From Caulochytrium protostelioides (Eukaryota; Chytridiomycota; Caulochytriomycetes; Caulochytriales; Caulochytriaceae): DNA of 63,052 bases. The notes beneath the pieces were generated by a model. That model ran no database searches and was not told the origin of the DNA. It saw only the letters and a list, made by a program, of their open reading frames with translations. The first letter of the stretch is position 1, and each line of letters begins with the position of its first letter. The stretch is taken from contig ML014219.1 in assembly GCA_003615045.1 (NCBI GenBank), positions 1 through 63,052 of the forward strand. Direction: 5' to 3'. Of the stretch, positions 21,515 through 32,477 are shown in pieces. A program made the position numbers and the translations under genes.

Positions 21515-24132
21515 ACTGCGTTGCGGAGCGGAGCGGATGGAAGGCGCTCCAAGGCCCTCCAAGGCAATGCCCGACACACGACACACGGGGCGCCGTGACA
21601 CAGAGCGCTCGACGCGCCCATGGGAAGATCGACGGAAACAGCAGCGGCCGTGGCCGCAGCCCCGACAGCAGCGAAGGACTAGAAAAAAAAAGCGGGAGCC
21701 ACGGCGATGTCGTGCGCCGTGGAGAGAAAAGGCTCACGGGCACCGGGCGGAACCCAGGTGGTCGGGCGGAAGGGTCAACGATCACGAAGCGGATGGCGTG
21801 GGTTTCAGAGACCACCACACCCCGCTCGGGGGGCACGTCACCGATGTCGTCAATGTCGTGGTGGCGATCGTCGCGATCGTCACGACCGTCGCTATCGTCG
21901 CTATCTGGACGCTATCTGGACGCTCGTGACGCTGTTGACGCCGTCGCCGGTTTGACCCCGGACGCTGTTGGAGCAACCGCGTACAGCGATGGCCCACGAT
22001 GGCGACGACACCGAGCGCGTCGAGCGTCTTCGTGCGCAACGACGGGGAATCACCCAGGAGGCGTGCGGAGGCGTCGAGCGTCAAGAGACCCAGGTACCTG
22101 GCGGTACGCCCGGGGGACAGACCGCTGCAACGTCGTCGTCTTCGTCGTCGTCGTCGTCGTCGACAATGTCCGTGTCTGGAAGGACGGCGGCGGCGGCGAG
22201 GGGTGGACGGGGACCCGTCGGCCTCGGGGGAAGGACCATGGGGGCGTGCGTGATGCTGATCCCGTGCGCACAAGGGCGCCGCCGGTACGGCACCTCCCGG
22301 CCGGCGTCCTCTCGCGCCTGGCCTTCGCCCGACAAGGCACGAGTCGACTGGAGCCGGTTTAACGGCCGGGTGCCGCCTCGGAGCTCCCGCCGAGCTCCCG
22401 CCGAGATTCGGCTGGGACCCCTTCCGGTCCCGGATCGGGCCGGAGGCCATGCATGCCGGAGCCGGCGCGCCGCTCGCGCGCTCTGGTCGGCAACGCGCTC
22501 GCGGGCGCTCGCCGTTCTCGCCGGCGTCTCGGGCCCGCCCCCCGCGGCGAGCCCTTGCTGGGAAGCACCGATGGCCGCGGCCCTCGGGCCGGGGGGAGCT
22601 CGACCCCGCGGCGGCGTCTGCGGCGGCGTCCATGCCGGCGCTCTTGGCGGCGTCCATGCACGCGCTCCAGCGCTCGCGATCCGACGCACCGCGACGCACC
22701 TCTCTCGGGCGCCAGCGCTCTCCGCGCGTCGGCGCCGTGGGCCCGGGGGACCGGCCGCCCCCCGCGGGGCTCCGGTCCTCGCCATCCGTGGCCACGACCG
22801 GCGCTCCCAGCGACGGCGGCGTTCTGGCGCGAGGCGACGGTGGCGCCTGGCCTCCGGCGCCCGAGCCGCATCCGCGGTGCTCGAGGCGAACGGCCGCCAT
22901 CGTCGCGCCGACCAGGGCGCCCCCCCCGCCCCGGAGAGGGCGGCCCCGGCTCCGGCGCCGCCGGACGGCGCCGACGCGACGTCCTGCGACGCACCGTGGT
23001 GCGACTGGGATCGGCCGTCTCGACGCGCGGACGCCTCCTCGGGGTTGGGGCTTCTCGAACACGCGAGCGGGGCCGCCCAGCGCCGCGTCATTGGGACGAC
23101 GGGGCGGACGACGCCTCCGCGGGATCGCCCGACCGCTGATCCCGCCCCGGGCGTCCCGCCCGCCGATCTCTAGAACCCGGCGGCCCAAAAATGCTTCACA
23201 GCGCCGAACACAATCTTGGGTTGGCGTTTTTTGGTTCGTTTTTTCTTTTTTTTTTTCATTGGAATTCCTATTGCGCGGGCAGAGTGAAGACGCGGCCGCG
23301 ATGGCTCTGCGCAGGCAGGACGGGTGAGGGCGACCAAGGACGAGGAGATGGATCGACACGCTCACACGGGCCTTCCCGTCATCGTCATGGGCGCACTCAC
23401 GCATCGATACACACGCATCCACGCATCCACTCCGATCCACACCGATGGGCGAGCCCCAACCATCGCCAGACGCACCCAAGGCCCGGAGGCATAGGCACGC
23501 CGAGGGGGGGCGGGTCGGCCGTCGTCATACGAGGGAGGCATCGGGTTTCAGTTCTTCCCTCGCGTCCTGTGCCCCCGCGTCCCCGCCATCACCATCCTCA
23601 AGGCCGCGCTCAATCGATGCTTGCCATCACAACCATCACCACATCTTTCTGAGACAGAAACAGAAGCGCGCGCGGCAACGTGCCTGAGAACCCAAGGGTG
23701 AAGCAGAACGAGTTATGAAATGCAGCAGGAGGTCAAATGCAAAAGAGAGAGAGATAGAGAGAGAGATGGAGGGCGAAAGAGAAAAGGGTGAAGTGACATG
23801 CAGGGGTATGGAGGGGTGTCAAAAAGAAAAATAAGAAAACGGACGCGGTGACAGTCATGATGGCCGTGGTCACAACAGATCGAACATCGCCTTTCACATC
23901 ATCAAGGGTTTGGCACGGCCTTTTCTAGACGTGCCTGGAGATGCAACAGAACGGACGTTGCATTCCGTGCCGCCATCGTGCGGCAGGGCGCCGCCGAGCG
24001 CGTGCGCATCGTCTTCGTGGGAAGTCATTTATTGGCTGACCCATGCAGGGACTCGGCTCTCCGTGAGGAAGCACAACACACAACGACAGGCGACAGGCGA
24101 CGCGAGGCGACGCGCAACGGCAGCGGACGAGA

Positions 24133-27100
24133 CTAGACCCGCCATACCTTCACGGTCTGGTCGAGGCCACACGAGACGAGACGCTCGCCCACCCACTTCA
24201 CACGGCTCACCGGCTTGGTATGGCCGCTGAGCGGCGCGCCAAACAGACCCGATGCGCGCTGCACCACCTGCAGATCCTTGTGGTCCACAGCCACGGCAAG
24301 ACGCCACGGATCGAGCGCAAAGTCGTTGACGGGGTGCGCAAAGGTCAGGTTCTCGATCACCAGCGCATTGCTGCTGCCACCACTGCGGCCGGGCGCGCCG
24401 TGGCGCAGCCCTGAACCGGCGTGGGATCCGGCTCGGCTGCGCGACGCGCCGCCCGCCATGGGCGTCGTGATCCCAGACGTGCCAGCAGCACCGGGGGCAG
24501 GCCCGGCTCCGGATCCCGATGGCCGCTGCGTGCTCGTGCCTGGGCCCGCGCCGCTGCCGTGCGGGCCACGGCTGCTGCCCCCGGATCCGCTAGACGCTGA
24601 CGAAAACCCGCTGGCGAGACCCCCGGAGGCGAGACGCAGATCCCACACCTTCAGAGTGTGGTCTTTCGAGGCTGTCACGACGTGGTTGCCCGCAAAGCGA
24701 ACCTGGGTGACACCGTCCAGATGGCCCGTGAGCACGCGATGGCACTGCCCCGTGCGGGTATCGTACAAGGGCACCTGCCCGCGGTCGTTGCCGACGGCGA
24801 GGGCGTTCTGCCAAAAACAGAGGGACAGCACCCGGCTCGCATGGGGCGGACGCGCCAGATAGCCGCCCGGCGAGAGATGCGGCGATGGCGACATGGCTTC
24901 CAGCGGCAAGCCGTCGCTCCGCAGGCCATGACCGTCGCCGGCGTGCTCGTTGTCGTCCAGCACCAAGAGGCACTTTCCGCTCTCGGCGTCCCACACACGC
25001 ACCGTGCCGTCATCACTCCCCGAGACAAGCGTCTCGGCGTCCGCCATCAGACACGTGATGGCACCCGTATGGGCATCCGACGGGAACATGCGGGTACAGA
25101 TCTGCTCGGGGTCCGGAGTGACGGCCGGGATCGAGGGAGTCCAGTTGGCGGATGGCAGTGTTTCTTTCAAGCCCGCAGCGACCGAGCCCGCAGAGGTCAG
25201 CAGCGGATCGGCGAGACGTGCGAGATCCCACTGAAGGATCTGGCCCTTGGCATCCCCCGAAAAGAGAATTTGCGGCGCACTCGGTGACAACTCGGTCGCG
25301 GTGAAACCGGCTTTATTCTGGCCGAGGTTGCGCAGCAAGGCACGGCAAGTCTGACTCGAGAGGTCCCAGACACGCAGCGTTGCGTCGCGGCTCGCCGACA
25401 CGAGCGTGCCAAAGGGCATGTCGAGCGCGATCGCGTCGATGGCGTCCGCGTGGCCATAGAGGGTGCGGATGCACTGATCAGGGTACCGATCAAAGGACAG
25501 CTCGTCACCAGGCGTGGCAGGTCCACCGGATCGCGATGTCGTCGACACCACCGCATCGCCCTTCATCGTCCGCACCGACCGCTCGAATCCAGAAGTTTGG
25601 TCACCAATACTCCCGATGCGGGCCTCGAGATCCAGCAGCACATTGCGCACCTTTTCCTCGCGGTCTGCCAACGCTGCCAGCTTGGCGCTTGTCTCGCTCC
25701 GCCGCCGCTCCAGTTCGGTCAGCAACCCCTCAATCTGGAGGAGCTCTTCACGGCGGGCGACTTGTTCACGGGACACGCGCTCAGACTCGCGCAACACGAT
25801 ATCGCGCTCGTTCAGCAGCTCTGAAAAGAGCCGCGCCACGTTGTGAATGGAGGCAGCATGCAACCGCGCTTTGTCGGTGACGCGACTCGACGCGCTGGCA
25901 TGCGACGGTGCGCCCAGCTGGAGCGACGCCAGCGCGGCCGACGTCGCTTGGGTCAGCGACGTTTGCTGCTTGTCCGCGTTGGACGGGGTATTCGGGGTGG
26001 GCGGGACCCCCGACACAGCCAGCGTCGTAGCGCCGCGTTCATACAACCCCCCGGTGGTCTCGCGAGCGGCAGCACGGACGAGAGCCTGGGCATTCGCCGT
26101 GTCATCCTGAAGGTCGGCCTCGTGGGAGGTGCCCCACGTGACTCGCAACCGGACTTGTGCTTCCTCGGCCGTTGGTGGTTCCGCCAGCTGCGGGTAGACG
26201 GCGCGGAACCCCTGATAGAAGGTGATTGACTCCTCGAAACCGAGCTCAAAGGAAACATGGCTGGCGGTATCGGCTGCCGCTGCCACGCACGGCGATGTTG
26301 GCGGTTGAATGCCTAGTCGCAGATCCAGTTCTTCTTCCTCGGTGGGCCGCAGACTCGTTCCTTTTTTGTGCGAGCCGGTCAGGGCGGCACCAATCAGGTA
26401 AGGCACTTCCTTGATGCGATCCAGTAGCGTGTACGGATCACTGCGAGGTAGCAAGTCGCCCAAGGCACCCAACGAAGACGTGGCGCTCTTCGGATCGTGC
26501 AGGGTCAGGTCGGCCGGATGCGGACTCGCCCCGCTACGGGCGCTCTGGCCACTCATCGTCGGAGTCATAAGGATGCCCGTCGTCAGGGACGCCGACAGCG
26601 ACGACGAGGTCGATGTCGACGATTGGAGAGGCGCCGATCCCATTGCGCCAGATGACGTCGTGCTGGGACGTGGCGTGCTGGCTGCCGGGATGTGGCCGCC
26701 CGGCCCGGTGCGTCCCCGCGTCTGAAGCTGCGTGAGCAGATGGCCACGGCTGCCCGGCTGAAACAGGGGCACCGCTTCCTCGACATCAACGTCGGTATCA
26801 GAGGCCAAAGATTCTGACGAGGCCATCGTTTGGCTGGCGCCGCGCGAACAGGTGACCTGGGAGCCGTGCCGTGACGGAGAGAGGCTACCTGTTAAGGAGC
26901 GCGATTTCGAACGCGACGGCGAGGCCGTGGCGCTCCGCGGGGGTTTCCGGCGGTCGTGGCTCCGTGATGGCGAGTGGCTGGACGCGCGGGACTGACTGGC
27001 CAGGCTTGCGGCGCTGCTGCGCCGTGGCCGAGCTTCGCCATCTATAAACGGATCGATGTTGGGTATCGGGAGGGGGCTTGCCGCACGGCTGTCGGAGGTC

Positions 27101-27456
27101 TGCTGCGACAGCAGCATCCATGGGTTCGCGTTGCTGGGAGGATTCGCGGGCGGCGGAGACGGCGACCGATTCGAGGCGGAGTCGTCGCCGCCCCCGTCCA
27201 TGAACCCGGGCTGGTCGAGATCCACCGGATACGCGGCGAGGTCGGCTGTGATGGGCTCGCCCAGGGCATCAACAAGGGTATGCGGACTTGGCTGGCGAAC
27301 AGGGCTGGGTGGCGCGACGGCGAGCGCCTCCTTTTGCGCCGCCCAGACGCGTTCGACCTGCGCTTCGCGCCATGCGCGCTCGGAGTGAGCGACCGGCACC
27401 GGGGCCCACAGCTCGTGCTCGAGCTTGAGCGGCTTGCTCGCATCGCGGGACCCCAT
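24133..27456 (-). CDS. MDV1: mitochondrial division protein 1 (Mdv1/Caf4, WD40)
   Basis: An adaptor on the mitochondrial outer membrane that links Fis1 to the dynamin Dnm1 during fission. The protein is 1,107 residues, longer than yeast Mdv1 because of a Ser/Pro-rich N-terminal half. A coiled coil lies near residues 530-610 (LLNERDIVLRESERVSREQ through LEARIGSI), the expected dimerisation segment just ahead of the propeller. WD40 repeats start near residue 670: IRTLYGHADAIDAIALD with RDATLRVWDL, then KGQILQWDL, DDGTVRVWDAESGKCL, TGQCHRVLTGHLDGV with KDHTLKVWDL, and a final LSGHTKPV with LDQTVKVWRV at the very end. A Gly/Ser insert interrupts the propeller after KVWDLRL. Coiled coil plus C-terminal propeller in this order is the Mdv1/Caf4 plan. 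A Fis1-binding N-terminal helix is not obvious to me. Confidence 0.85.
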   Translation of the reverse strand: MGSRDASKPLKLEHELWAPVPVAHSERAWREAQVERVWAAQKEALAVAPPSPVRQPSPHTLVDALGEPITADLAAYPVDLDQPGFMDGGGDDSASNRSPSPPPANPPSNANPWMLLSQQTSDSRAASPLPIPNIDPFIDGEARPRRSSAASLASQSRASSHSPSRSHDRRKPPRSATASPSRSKSRSLTGSLSPSRHGSQVTCSRGASQTMASSESLASDTDVDVEEAVPLFQPGSRGHLLTQLQTRGRTGPGGHIPAASTPRPSTTSSGAMGSAPLQSSTSTSSSLSASLTTGILMTPTMSGQSARSGASPHPADLTLHDPKSATSSLGALGDLLPRSDPYTLLDRIKEVPYLIGAALTGSHKKGTSLRPTEEEELDLRLGIQPPTSPCVAAAADTASHVSFELGFEESITFYQGFRAVYPQLAEPPTAEEAQVRLRVTWGTSHEADLQDDTANAQALVRAAARETTGGLYERGATTLAVSGVPPTPNTPSNADKQQTSLTQATSAALASLQLGAPSHASASSRVTDKARLHAASIHNVARLFSELLNERDIVLRESERVSREQVARREELLQIEGLLTELERRRSETSAKLAALADREEKVRNVLLDLEARIGSIGDQTSGFERSVRTMKGDAVVSTTSRSGGPATPGDELSFDRYPDQCIRTLYGHADAIDAIALDMPFGTLVSASRDATLRVWDLSSQTCRALLRNLGQNKAGFTATELSPSAPQILFSGDAKGQILQWDLARLADPLLTSAGSVAAGLKETLPSANWTPSIPAVTPDPEQICTRMFPSDAHTGAITCLMADAETLVSGSDDGTVRVWDAESGKCLLVLDDNEHAGDGHGLRSDGLPLEAMSPSPHLSPGGYLARPPHASRVLSLCFWQNALAVGNDRGQVPLYDTRTGQCHRVLTGHLDGVTQVRFAGNHVVTASKDHTLKVWDLRLASGGLASGFSSASSGSGGSSRGPHGSGAGPGTSTQRPSGSGAGPAPGAAGTSGITTPMAGGASRSRAGSHAGSGLRHGAPGRSGGSSNALVIENLTFAHPVNDFALDPWRLAVAVDHKDLQVVQRASGLFGAPLSGHTKPVSRVKWVGERLVSCGLDQTVKVWRV

Positions 27457-29052
27457 GGCGGCGGGACGTCACGGAGGCGAAACACCGTTCGTTGAGAAGG
27501 GCGGCGCGTGCCGCGATGTCGCGGCACCGGCAGCCGGACGTTGTGAAAGCGCGGCGGCGGATGAAGCGCGGAGGGCGCGGATCGAGCAGGCTGACCACGT
27601 CGCCGTTCAGCAGACGCAACGCGGTCGTGACGGCCGTGACGAGAGGAACGGTTTGCTGGAGAACTGGGGATAGCCCACGAGCTTGTCGACGTGCCGGCCG
27701 CAGCGGAAAGAACGGCGGCGGGAATCCACGACTGCGAGGCCCGCAACCGAAAAATCGACGACGACGACCACGAAGTGGCGTGATCAGACGCAGTTCCGGT
27801 AGGGTCTGCCTCGCAGGACACCCACGCAGACACGCAGGCGATTGATGCCGTGCCGGACGGCCAGGGACCACGGGCGTGCGGGTCTGATGGGCCAGCAGGG
27901 TATATCAGCGTTTCAGTGTGTCAGCGTGGCGGGGGGTATCGACGTGACCAGCAGGTGGGACAGGATGGACGGTCATCGACGGCCATGAAGCCACGGAGGA
28001 GGGCCGTGACCGTCCAAATCACACGAAATCACGGCGGTCCGCGGCAGCACCAATGAGGGCGGCCCATACACGGGGGGCAAGCAGAGGGAAGTCGCGTGAC
28101 GTCAAGCAACGAAGCGGATGACGTCGGACCCGTCGTTCGGAGTCGCGCGGGCCGTACCAGAGCGGCCGGAGCGGGACAAAAAAGGTCACGGGGACGTCTC
28201 GACGCGTGTCGCGCTTTCCAGCTCGCGGCATGAAGAAAAAGCGTCATGCTATCGAGTCGACTACGATGCCGTCGTTCGTCCGTCGGATTTTCCTCGACCC
28301 GAGGCGCTTCCACTTTCGCAGTCACGATGGGCTCCAGCCATATCTGCCTGCCATCGCTCCCGCCATCGTTCCCGTCAGCGTCGCCGTGGCTGGCCTGTCA
28401 TGGCCTCCATCTCGCCGACAGAGCGCCGCTCGCCCGCTAGTCTAGACCGATGCGCCCTGCTGCATTCCTCTCCCCGGCAGCAAGCCGCTTTGCCAACGCT
28501 GCATTCCTCTCGCTGTGGCCCTCGCCCTTTCATTGAACAAGCCCCGTAGTGTGTTTGCAGCGCCCCCGCCCAGCATGGTCACACAGCATCCTCCAAAGCA
28601 TCCATCGCAGCGACCTGCCTGCCTTCCTACCTGCCTGCCTGTCTGTTGGCCTGCCTGCCTGCCTGCCCCGGCGGCCCCATCCCTGGTCGGCATTTGGGAA
28701 GCGCTGGGGCTTGTCAGGGGATGCCCGGCAGGGGTCGAAAGTGGGATCCTCCGAGTCTTGGCCACGACGGGGCCACTTGGCCACGACGGTGAGGCGGCCA
28801 CCTCGCCCATACAGCGGAACCTCTGGTCGGCAGGGCCTGCCGACCGAGGCTCAGAGCCACGATCGGTGAGGCGCTCTGCATCGAGGCCGGCCGTTGAGCT
28901 GCTTTGCGGTTGATGCAAGCAGGGATACATAAAATCCCGCACATTAATTTACATGGCACAGGCGGCCAAACGCTAGATCCGACCGCGCGATCGATGAACT
29001 AACGTGAAGCAGACATCGTTCAACGACATGAGACGGAGCCGAGCGCTATCAC
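27457..29052. other. intergenic, MDV1 upstream region
   Basis: No gene is supported. A CCTG/CTGC microsatellite lies at about 28612-28669. The AT-rich patch at 28925-28960 is near the 3' end of the JmjC gene. Open frames are short and lack domains. Confidence 0.4.
28612..28669. repeat. CCTG tetranucleotide repeat
   Basis: Imperfect tandem CCTG units with CTTC and TTGG interruptions. Confidence 0.85.
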
Positions 29053-32000
29053 CTAAAATTCAGCCGATGACACGTGATGCGATGTCGGATCGAACGAGAC
29101 AGCTACTGACGACGGCGTTGGCGCCAGAGGTGACACTGGCGTCGCCGTCGCCGGGCCCTGCACGCTGCGCGAGTGGTTCGGAATCACGGGGGGTAGGCTC
29201 TGCTGCGATCGAATAGGTTGATGCGGCATGGGCGCGGCAGCCGGTGTCTTGTTTGCCGAGGAGACGGTCGCCGAGGTCGCGGCGGAAGCCGGAGGTGCTG
29301 CCTTGACGGTCGCGCTGATCGGAGCCGAGGAGTCTGTCGTTGAAGCTGGTCCCGATCCGATTCGTGCCGAAGCCCGGGCAGCGGCACTGGCGCGAGCACC
29401 GACCTTTTGGACCGGGCCGAGGGTGGAAGCGACGTCCGGTAGGTCCAGCACCAGCCGCGCACTGTATGCCGTGGATTGCAGCGCGCGCTCAACGGCCTCT
29501 TGCTTGCGTGCTGCCGCCGTCGGGTCGGTCGCCCTGTTGGCAGACGCTATGATCGCCGTGGCGACGGCGGCGGAGGCTGTCGCCGGGGCCAGCGCGGCAG
29601 ATGGGTCTGACACGGACAGCGCGGCAGGAACGTCGAGCGCAGGGGCGGCGACCGGCGACAGGAACGCGAGATGGGCATCATGCTCAGGATCGCTGTCATC
29701 GCTCGGATCTTCTTCATAGTCGGCCCAGGACACCGAGGTCGTCTTTGACGTCGGCGTCGGCGCGGACGGCGCCGATTTCAGCGCCGTGTCGACCACCGCC
29801 CGCTGCTCGTCATGCCAGCGCCAGAACTGCCGCGCACGGGCAAGTCGACGCGCGAGGGTCGTCACCAGCCGCGCCGGATCCGCAATACTCGCCGGAACGC
29901 CGACATCGGCGAGCGTCAGGTGGGGCGCCGCATTCGCTTTCAGCAGCACCCGCATCAACGCCTGCGTGTGCATTTCGAAGCGATGAAGCATGGCCCGGTC
30001 CAGGGACGGGGCCGGCATCACCCAAGACGATCCTGGCGATCCCGACGCTTCCGACGCCTTGTACAATCGGCCCTGCTTCATGAACTGGTCCTGTTCCGCG
30101 CGCAGTCGCGAGGCGCAGTCACGCGCTACATACCACTGCAAGGCCTCCCACATGGGGAATCGAAATTTGCTGTGCATTTTGGATCGCGTTTCCAGCTCCT
30201 GGACGGCCCACTGCTGTTCGATTCCGTACGACTGCAAGAAATTGCCGCCAATGACCATCGTGTTACAGGGCGTAAACACGGCATGGATCCATCCGCCTGG
30301 GATCAGCATCGTGTTGCCGGCGCTGAGATGGACCCGGTGCACCTGCGGCATCCCAACCACATCGCCAAAGAAGGTCCGTGATTGATCGTCCGAGTTGCTC
30401 CATTTCTCGTAGCGCCGCAGGTTGCGCGGGGTAGGCTCGACCAGGTAGAAGATTTTTTCGCCCGAGAGCAGGTGGTAGAAGACGGACGAGCCCCCGAAAT
30501 CCAGGTGGAAGTCAGTAAACGCGTCCGCCACACTCATCAGACAGTAGACGCGGACCCGCGGGTAATGGCGGTGTGCGTGGAGAAAAGGCGGCCAGTGCTG
30601 CGCCGTCCAGTCAAGGTCGCGCACCACGCGCGGCCGCCGCACCATCGCGCCCAGCGCCGTCTCCTCGATCTCGAGCGTGATCACATTCAGGAGCTGCGTC
30701 CGTTCCGACGCAGGCTGGGCGTAGTAGTCGGCAAAGCTCGCGAGATTCATCGTCGAGGCCTGTTGTGTCGTCACCTCTAATACCTGGACATGCACCGCTG
30801 GACCGACCGCCCGGGCGACATCGTGCGGCGTGAGGTCTGCGGGCGGCATGGCCATATCCAGGCCCGCGGGTTCGGGGACAACAACAGGCCGGGCGAACCC
30901 GGTCTGCGCCAGCCACGCCACCGTGCACGCGTCGCCCCGCACGCGCAGGAAATCATCGGCACCCCACTGTCCCTCGCGCTGGGCTAACACGCGGGTCCAG
31001 CGGTACTTGAACGCGCTGTCGCCGTTTTCGACGTTTTTGTAGTCGATGTCCGTTCGCGGCCGCGTAGACTTACGAACTGGCAGATCCGGGTCCGCCACAC
31101 GCCGTCGGCGGCCCCGCCGCGGAAGAGTCGGCGTTGGCGTCAGCGCGCCAGACGCTGTGCTGGCGAGCCCCGGTTCTTGGGGCTCTGGTGGCGAAGTCGG
31201 GCTGTGATGGCGTCCGTCCGATGCGACCGGCGTCGTCGCCATCGTTGGCGATCTCGCTTCCGCATCGGCACCCGCAGCCGCAGCCGCAACCGCAGTCGCA
31301 TTAGCACCCGCGCCCACGTCCGCATCTGTGTCCCCATGGCCCGTAGCTGCAACCAGCGCATCCTGCCCGACGCTCCCGGCGGGGCCTGCTCCGGTCGAAG
31401 CAGACGGCGGTGTTATGACCGGCAACTCCGCGCTCGATGTCCTCGGAAGGGACGCGGCGAAGTCATGATCATGGGCTAAGGGATCGGCGCGTGGCTCAGA
31501 TGGACCAGAAAGCGGTATGGCCAATGGCGATGGCACGCGAGGGGTCGTCTCGTCTGTTATACCGAAATCAGCGGCCTGTGCGACATCGACGCTGCGGCGT
31601 GAGCGCGTGTGGGGCGAGGCACGACGTGGTGGAGCCGTGACGCGGGGCGGCATGGCCGTTGTTCGCGCTGTGGCCGCCGCGGCGGCGGTGGCCCGGGTGG
31701 ACCGTGGTGGTGACGCCTCAACCGCGGGTGTCGTGGCCGCCGTTGCTGCTCCTACCGCCTGAGCCGTTCCGAAGGCGACGCCCGACGCGGTCGAGGCCGC
31801 GGCGGTTCGTAAAGAAGACCGGCGGGAGGCGACGGCCCGCGTGGTCCGAGCGGTCAGACCGGGCCGATCGGCCTCGGGCGGCTGAGCCGGAGGAGACGAC
31901 GACGCTGCAGAGAGATCCGCGGCTACCGAAGCCGCGGAGGTCACCAAGGATGGGGTTGTCTCTAGTGCATCGAACCGCGTGGTCACGGGGGCCCTGATCA

Positions 32001-32115
32001 TGGCGACGGCAGCCGCGGTCTCAGTCCCGCTGTCGGTCCTCGTCCCGGTACCGGTCTCGGTCGGCACGGGAGAGAGGACATGGCCCGCGGCGAGCTTGCG
32101 CCGGGTGAATGCCAT
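29053..32115 (-). CDS. JmjC-domain protein, KDM2/KDM7-like histone demethylase
   Basis: A predicted Fe(II)/2-oxoglutarate dioxygenase that removes methyl groups from histone lysines in the nucleus. The JmjC core is intact. The block LLNVITLEIEETALGAMVRRP, then VRDLDW, precedes FTDFHLDFGGSSVFYHLL near residue 535, giving the HxD iron ligands. GEKIFYLVEPT supplies the 2OG-contacting lysine, and LIPGGWIHAVFTP near 610 gives the second iron His. This is the JHD1/KDM2/PHF8-type signature. Upstream, RKSTRPRTDIDYKNVENGD resembles the linker that in KDM7 proteins follows a PHD finger, but I see no PHD. The frame stays open to 32217, yet its first 34 residues are largely antisense to a TnpB/Fanzor remnant, so I prefer the ATG at 32115 (MAFTRRKL). 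The C-terminal third is Ala/Ser/Pro-rich. Confidence 0.85.
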   Translation of the reverse strand: MAFTRRKLAAGHVLSPVPTETGTGTRTDSGTETAAAVAMIRAPVTTRFDALETTPSLVTSAASVAADLSAASSSPPAQPPEADRPGLTARTTRAVASRRSSLRTAAASTASGVAFGTAQAVGAATAATTPAVEASPPRSTRATAAAAATARTTAMPPRVTAPPRRASPHTRSRRSVDVAQAADFGITDETTPRVPSPLAIPLSGPSEPRADPLAHDHDFAASLPRTSSAELPVITPPSASTGAGPAGSVGQDALVAATGHGDTDADVGAGANATAVAAAAAGADAEARSPTMATTPVASDGRHHSPTSPPEPQEPGLASTASGALTPTPTLPRRGRRRRVADPDLPVRKSTRPRTDIDYKNVENGDSAFKYRWTRVLAQREGQWGADDFLRVRGDACTVAWLAQTGFARPVVVPEPAGLDMAMPPADLTPHDVARAVGPAVHVQVLEVTTQQASTMNLASFADYYAQPASERTQLLNVITLEIEETALGAMVRRPRVVRDLDWTAQHWPPFLHAHRHYPRVRVYCLMSVADAFTDFHLDFGGSSVFYHLLSGEKIFYLVEPTPRNLRRYEKWSNSDDQSRTFFGDVVGMPQVHRVHLSAGNTMLIPGGWIHAVFTPCNTMVIGGNFLQSYGIEQQWAVQELETRSKMHSKFRFPMWEALQWYVARDCASRLRAEQDQFMKQGRLYKASEASGSPGSSWVMPAPSLDRAMLHRFEMHTQALMRVLLKANAAPHLTLADVGVPASIADPARLVTTLARRLARARQFWRWHDEQRAVVDTALKSAPSAPTPTSKTTSVSWADYEEDPSDDSDPEHDAHLAFLSPVAAPALDVPAALSVSDPSAALAPATASAAVATAIIASANRATDPTAAARKQEAVERALQSTAYSARLVLDLPDVASTLGPVQKVGARASAAARASARIGSGPASTTDSSAPISATVKAAPPASAATSATVSSANKTPAAAPMPHQPIRSQQSLPPVIPNHSRSVQGPATATPVSPLAPTPSSVAVSFDPTSHHVSSAEF

Positions 32116-32180
32116 GAACGGACGCACGAGCGGAGTTAACGATGAAACTCGATGCCCGGTCAACGCCGGCGCCAGGGGAC

Positions 32181-32477
32181 CGTGGTTCGAGGGTTGCTGT
32201 GGTATAAAGTCACCCACGGCAAGTTTGTGAACCGCGATCTTAATGCCGGGTTGAACATCCGTCTGGCCTTACCCGTCAGACGAGCGGCACTGTGCCGCAA
32301 CCCCGGGCAAGCGCCGCTGCCGCATGTGGTCGGCAAGCTCATCCGGAAAATGAACCAAATGCCCTACTGTCGCCGTGGGGGACCCCTGGGGGCACCATGG
32401 AAGGCATGGCGTGCGCGATAGGCCGTCTCAAAGGGAGGGCATATATATATATGAGCACGTACGCTCAATTAAAAAAC
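32181..32477 (+). mobile_element. TnpB/Fanzor-family remnant A (RuvC-III end plus 3' tail)
   Basis: The coding part (to the TAG at 32419-32421) reads VRGLLW, then KFVNRDLNAGLNIR, then LALPVRRAALCRNPGQ and VVGKLIRK. The RDxNAxxNI core is the third RuvC motif of TnpB/Fanzor nucleases; its Asp is at 32236-32238. The Cys pair before it is damaged (LLWYKV in place of LLWCES of copy D). After the stop comes the family tail: GGACCCCTGGGGGCACC, GGCCGTCTCAAAGG, GGCATATATATATATGAGC, a small GAGC/GCTC hairpin and ATTAAAAAAC. It lies within 70 bp of the JmjC start and about 230 bp past the end of zinc-finger gene 1. Only the last tenth or so of the protein remains. Confidence 0.75.

Larger units (their letters stand above)
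19346..24132. other. 4.8 kb GC-rich gene-desert upstream of the kinase
   Basis: I see no gene. Very long open frames on both strands (one of 767 codons, one of 565) are Arg/Ala/Pro/Gly-rich, overlap each other and have no domain, as expected from a shortage of AT-rich stops. Contents: GGCACGTGATC near 20037-20047, a GGGTCGACG array, GGC and TCG runs, a perfect 42-bp palindrome, a T-run near 23250 and GA-rich DNA near 23745-23770. Confidence 0.45.

Noticed and set aside
20059-23479. Very long open frames on both strands (767 codons plus, 565 codons minus)
   Set aside because: Arg/Ala/Pro/Gly-rich, overlapping, running through tandem repeats, no domain; GC-rich DNA simply has few stops.
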